Positions 62,499-64,000 of a DNA stretch of 64,000 nt are shown here, piece by piece; positions within the stretch are counted from its first letter, which is position 1, and every line of letters starts with the position of its first letter. Location of the stretch: positions 4,774,001-4,838,000 of the forward strand of contig NZ_CP030050.1 of the NCBI RefSeq assembly GCF_015291705.1. Reading direction: 5' to 3'. Source of the DNA: Bradyrhizobium arachidis (GTDB lineage Bacteria > Pseudomonadota > Alphaproteobacteria > Rhizobiales > Xanthobacteraceae). The position numbers were made by a program, and so were the translations under genes. The notes under the pieces are model-generated. The model saw nothing but the letters and a program-made list of their open reading frames with translations. It did not search any database and had not been told where the DNA came from.

Positions 62499-62908
62499 GA
62501 GCGCTTGCGCCCGCGGCTCTTGGTCTTTGGAGCCGCCGTCGCTCGCTTCGGAAGAGGCTTCGCCGGAGCCTGCTGCAGTATGTGCTGGCGGGCCTTTTGC
62601 TGCTGGCGCTCTAGCGCCTCGATGGCTCTGATCTGTTCGAGATAGTACGTCGACAGATTGCCGACCTTGCCGAACCAGAGCCACTCGATGCTCATGCCGT
62701 CCAATTGCGTCATGATCATCATGGCGACGTGACGGGGGACCGGATAACCCTGCTCGTAGTTGTTCCATCGCTTGGCATCGAGGCCGAGGCGCGCAGCAAA
62801 ATCCTGCTGATTTTCCCCGCTCACGATCTGCCGCAGCATTCGCAAACGCTTTTTGTAGGCCTCGATGTCGAAGCCGAAATCGTCGAGCCCTTCTAGCTTC
62901 CTGACCAA
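62495..62908 (-). CDS. CI-type XRE repressor-like protein
   Basis: The protein is 137 residues. The helix-turn-helix is at about 20-80: AYKKRLRMLRQIVSGENQQD, FAARLGLDAKRWNNYEQGYP. The C-terminal part is Gln/Lys-rich and lacks the LexA/CI autoprotease fold. It starts at TTG 62908. It is divergent from a Cro-like gene across a 189-base region that holds palindromes, as in phage immunity switches. Confidence 0.75.
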   Translation of the reverse strand: MVRKLEGLDDFGFDIEAYKKRLRMLRQIVSGENQQDFAARLGLDAKRWNNYEQGYPVPRHVAMMIMTQLDGMSIEWLWFGKVGNLSTYYLEQIRAIEALERQQQKARQHILQQAPAKPLPKRATAAPKTKSRGRKRS

Positions 62909-63097
62909 GCGCTATTCCCGCAATCAATGATTGGAATTTAAAACCTCTGCACGAGCTGCCCATGGCCCGCCTTCAGCAGGTTGTAGCTTGTGCGCAAAAA
63001 AATCAAGCCCCGCGCGCAGTGGCCACTTGCGGGCCGCAATTTGTTCGATAACCTAACCCTACAAATTACTCTCGATGATCAGTGTGTAGGCTCACCT
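62909..63097. promoter_or_regulatory. Candidate phage operator region
   Basis: CAATCA-A-TGATTG (62921-62933) is a perfect palindrome next to the repressor start. AATTTGT-N16-ACAAATT (63038-63067) is an inverted repeat close to the Cro-like start. Confidence 0.5.
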
Positions 63098-63310
63098 ATG
63101 AAGCATCTGACCACTGCGCGCGAGGTCGTCGAGCACCTCGGCGGCCTGGAGCGCGTCTGCGAGCTGACGCAGGCCAAGAGCAAGACCGCCTATAACTGGC
63201 CGACCCGCGCCAAGTCATTCCCGGCCTCGACCTATGTCGTGATGCAGCGTGCGCTGCGCCGTCGCAACGCGAGCGCGCCCGCGCATCTGTGGAACCAGCG
63301 CGGCGTCTAG
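63098..63310 (+). CDS. Cro-like DNA-binding protein
   Basis: The protein is 70 residues: MKHLTTAREVVEHLGGLERV, CELTQAKSKTAYNWPTRAKS, FPASTYVVMQRALRRRNASA. The arrangement (helix, L-G-G, V-x-x-L-T, recognition helix with AYNW) is like small Cro/YdaS-type phage repressors. It is the first gene of the rightward early operon. Confidence 0.75.
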   Translation: MKHLTTAREVVEHLGGLERVCELTQAKSKTAYNWPTRAKSFPASTYVVMQRALRRRNASAPAHLWNQRGV

Positions 63311-63323
63311 GGGAGGGCGGCTC

Positions 63324-63683
63324 ATGGGCGACCCATCCGTTCTTCCCGATGACGTGCCCGCCTTCCGCGTGCTCGACCGCAGGCCGCCGGAGCTGCACGA
63401 GATCGCGCTCGCCGCCTGCAACTATTATCGCGTCGGCCTCCATCCGGGGCTGAAGCTCAAGCACATCCGCGGGCTCATTGTGGTGCTGGCGCGCCGCTAC
63501 ACGCGCGCCTCGTTCCCCGCCATCGCCGCGGTGCTCGGCTGCAGCGAGAGCAATGCCGCCAGCATGGGCACCAAGATGAGCGGCAAGCTCGATGTCATCG
63601 AGCAGCTCCGCGACGACCGCGACGTCATCGAGCGTCGGATTGCCGACATCGTGCTCGCGCGCAGTGGAGGGTGGCATGGCTGA
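63324..63683 (+). CDS. DnaA domain IV-like helix-turn-helix protein
   Basis: The protein is 119 residues. The segment GLKLKHIRGLIVVLARRYTR then ASFPAIAAVLGCSESNAASM resembles the DnaA C-terminal DNA-binding helices, including the late signature region. Phages of Rhizobiales often carry such a small protein early; a role in replication or its inhibition is inference. GGAGGGCGG precedes the ATG. Confidence 0.65.
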   Translation: MGDPSVLPDDVPAFRVLDRRPPELHEIALAACNYYRVGLHPGLKLKHIRGLIVVLARRYTRASFPAIAAVLGCSESNAASMGTKMSGKLDVIEQLRDDRDVIERRIADIVLARSGGWHG

Positions 63684-63861
63684 CAACGTCGTCAGGCTCA
63701 CGCCGATCAGCCACACGCAGCGCCTGCTGCGCGTGGCGATGGATGCCCAGTTTCTCGTCGAGAACTTGACCGCGCAGGAGGCCGCCTCCTTCCGCATGGC
63801 CATCGAGGACGCGCGCGACAACCTCTCCCGCCTGAGCGACCGTGCAGAAGGAAAATACTGA
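63676..63861 (+). CDS. Small phage early hypothetical protein
   Basis: The protein is 61 residues: MADNVVRLTPISHTQRLLRV, AMDAQFLVENLTAQEAASFR, MAIEDARDNLSRLSDRAEGK. It is helical and acidic and overlaps the previous gene by eight bases. The function is unknown. Confidence 0.65.
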   Translation: MADNVVRLTPISHTQRLLRVAMDAQFLVENLTAQEAASFRMAIEDARDNLSRLSDRAEGKY

Positions 63862-64000
63862 TGAAGCCGCATGAAGTCGACGCGCTGCGCCTGGAGATCG
63901 AGAAGCTGGCCCGCGACTATCCCGAGATCGCCGAGGACGAGGTGTTGCGCGCGGACATGCTCGACGCCGATACCTCGCTCGTGGACGTGCTCACCGCGCT
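63861..64000 (+). CDS. Gp157-like phage protein, 3'-truncated by window edge
   Basis: The ATG at 63861 opens MKPHEVDALRLEIEKLARDY, PEIAEDEVLRADMLDADTSL and VDVLTA, reaching the window end. The opening is like siphovirus Gp157-type proteins (EIEKL...ADxLDxDTD). The start shares its first base with the last base of the previous stop codon. Confidence 0.6.
   Translation, partial: MKPHEVDALRLEIEKLARDYPEIAEDEVLRADMLDADTSLVDVLTA

Overview
The window looks like chromosome from a Bradyrhizobium-type alphaproteobacterium. DNA is GC-rich throughout. The truncated first gene is a eukaryotic-type glutamine synthetase II that reads like the rhizobial GlnII. The surrounding families are typical of that genus: Bug/TctC binding proteins, DUF3551, DUF2336 with PilZ, class III cyclases joined to TolB-like/TPR modules, GrlR-like proteins, and FixK-type TTGAT-N4-ATCAA boxes. 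No rRNA, tRNA or CRISPR array was recognised.

Layout. Bases 1-6.2 kb hold the end of glnII with a strong terminator, two paralogous double-GrlR proteins, a ModA-like solute-binding protein, a secreted Sel1-repeat protein and NhaA. Bases 6.2-15.3 kb are an accessory stretch. It has sparse genes (an alpha/beta-hydrolase fused to a nucleotide cyclase, a lytic transglycosylase-like protein, a PilZ protein, a cyclase-TPR protein) among copies of a degenerate dispersed repeat, one of which is split by an intact IS1111-type element. Bases 15.3-26 kb carry a Tat-exported M14-like zinc hydrolase, a SulP transporter behind a FixK-type box, a second cyclase-TPR protein, a winged-helix-TPR regulator, an amino-acid-type binding protein, a flavin monooxygenase and a SnoaL-like protein.

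Bases 26-29 kb form a DNA alkylation repair cluster: Ada plus two further O6-alkylguanine transferase-like proteins. Bases 30.2-35.7 kb are a copper/silver-type RND efflux operon: a Cys-rich small protein, a YtkA/FixH-like protein, CusB with a heavy-metal-binding domain, and CusA with the three methionines of the E. coli copper site. Bases 36-50 kb are ordinary metabolism and envelope genes: an ABC-F ATPase, a GDPD, DUF937, an O-methyltransferase with a Bug protein, a winged-helix-TPR regulator, an MBL-fold hydrolase, a periplasmic asparaginase, an esterase and a nitroreductase. Bases 50.8-53.4 kb are a probable c-di-GMP module (HD-GYP, PilZ, DUF2336). Bases 53.7-60.8 kb hold an AraC regulator, an FMN reductase, a chemoreceptor and a divergent TetR-controlled locus with a 2-keto-4-pentenoate hydratase, a tautomerase and a crotonase. 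From about 60.9 kb to the right edge the small overlapping genes, an AlpA-like regulator and a divergent repressor/Cro-like pair indicate the early region of a prophage or phage remnant that continues past the window.

The most interesting points are these. (1) The IS1111 element has perfect 14-bp subterminal inverted repeats and a 3' noncoding region that should encode its guide RNA; that region contains a 9-nt match to the flanking target. (2) The alkyltransferase cluster has an Ada-box-like site, and one paralogue seems to have lost the arginine finger. (3) The 57-bp 3' end of the GrlR-like genes occurs twice more without the gene. (4) Four regulators share a TolB/TPR core behind swapped input domains.
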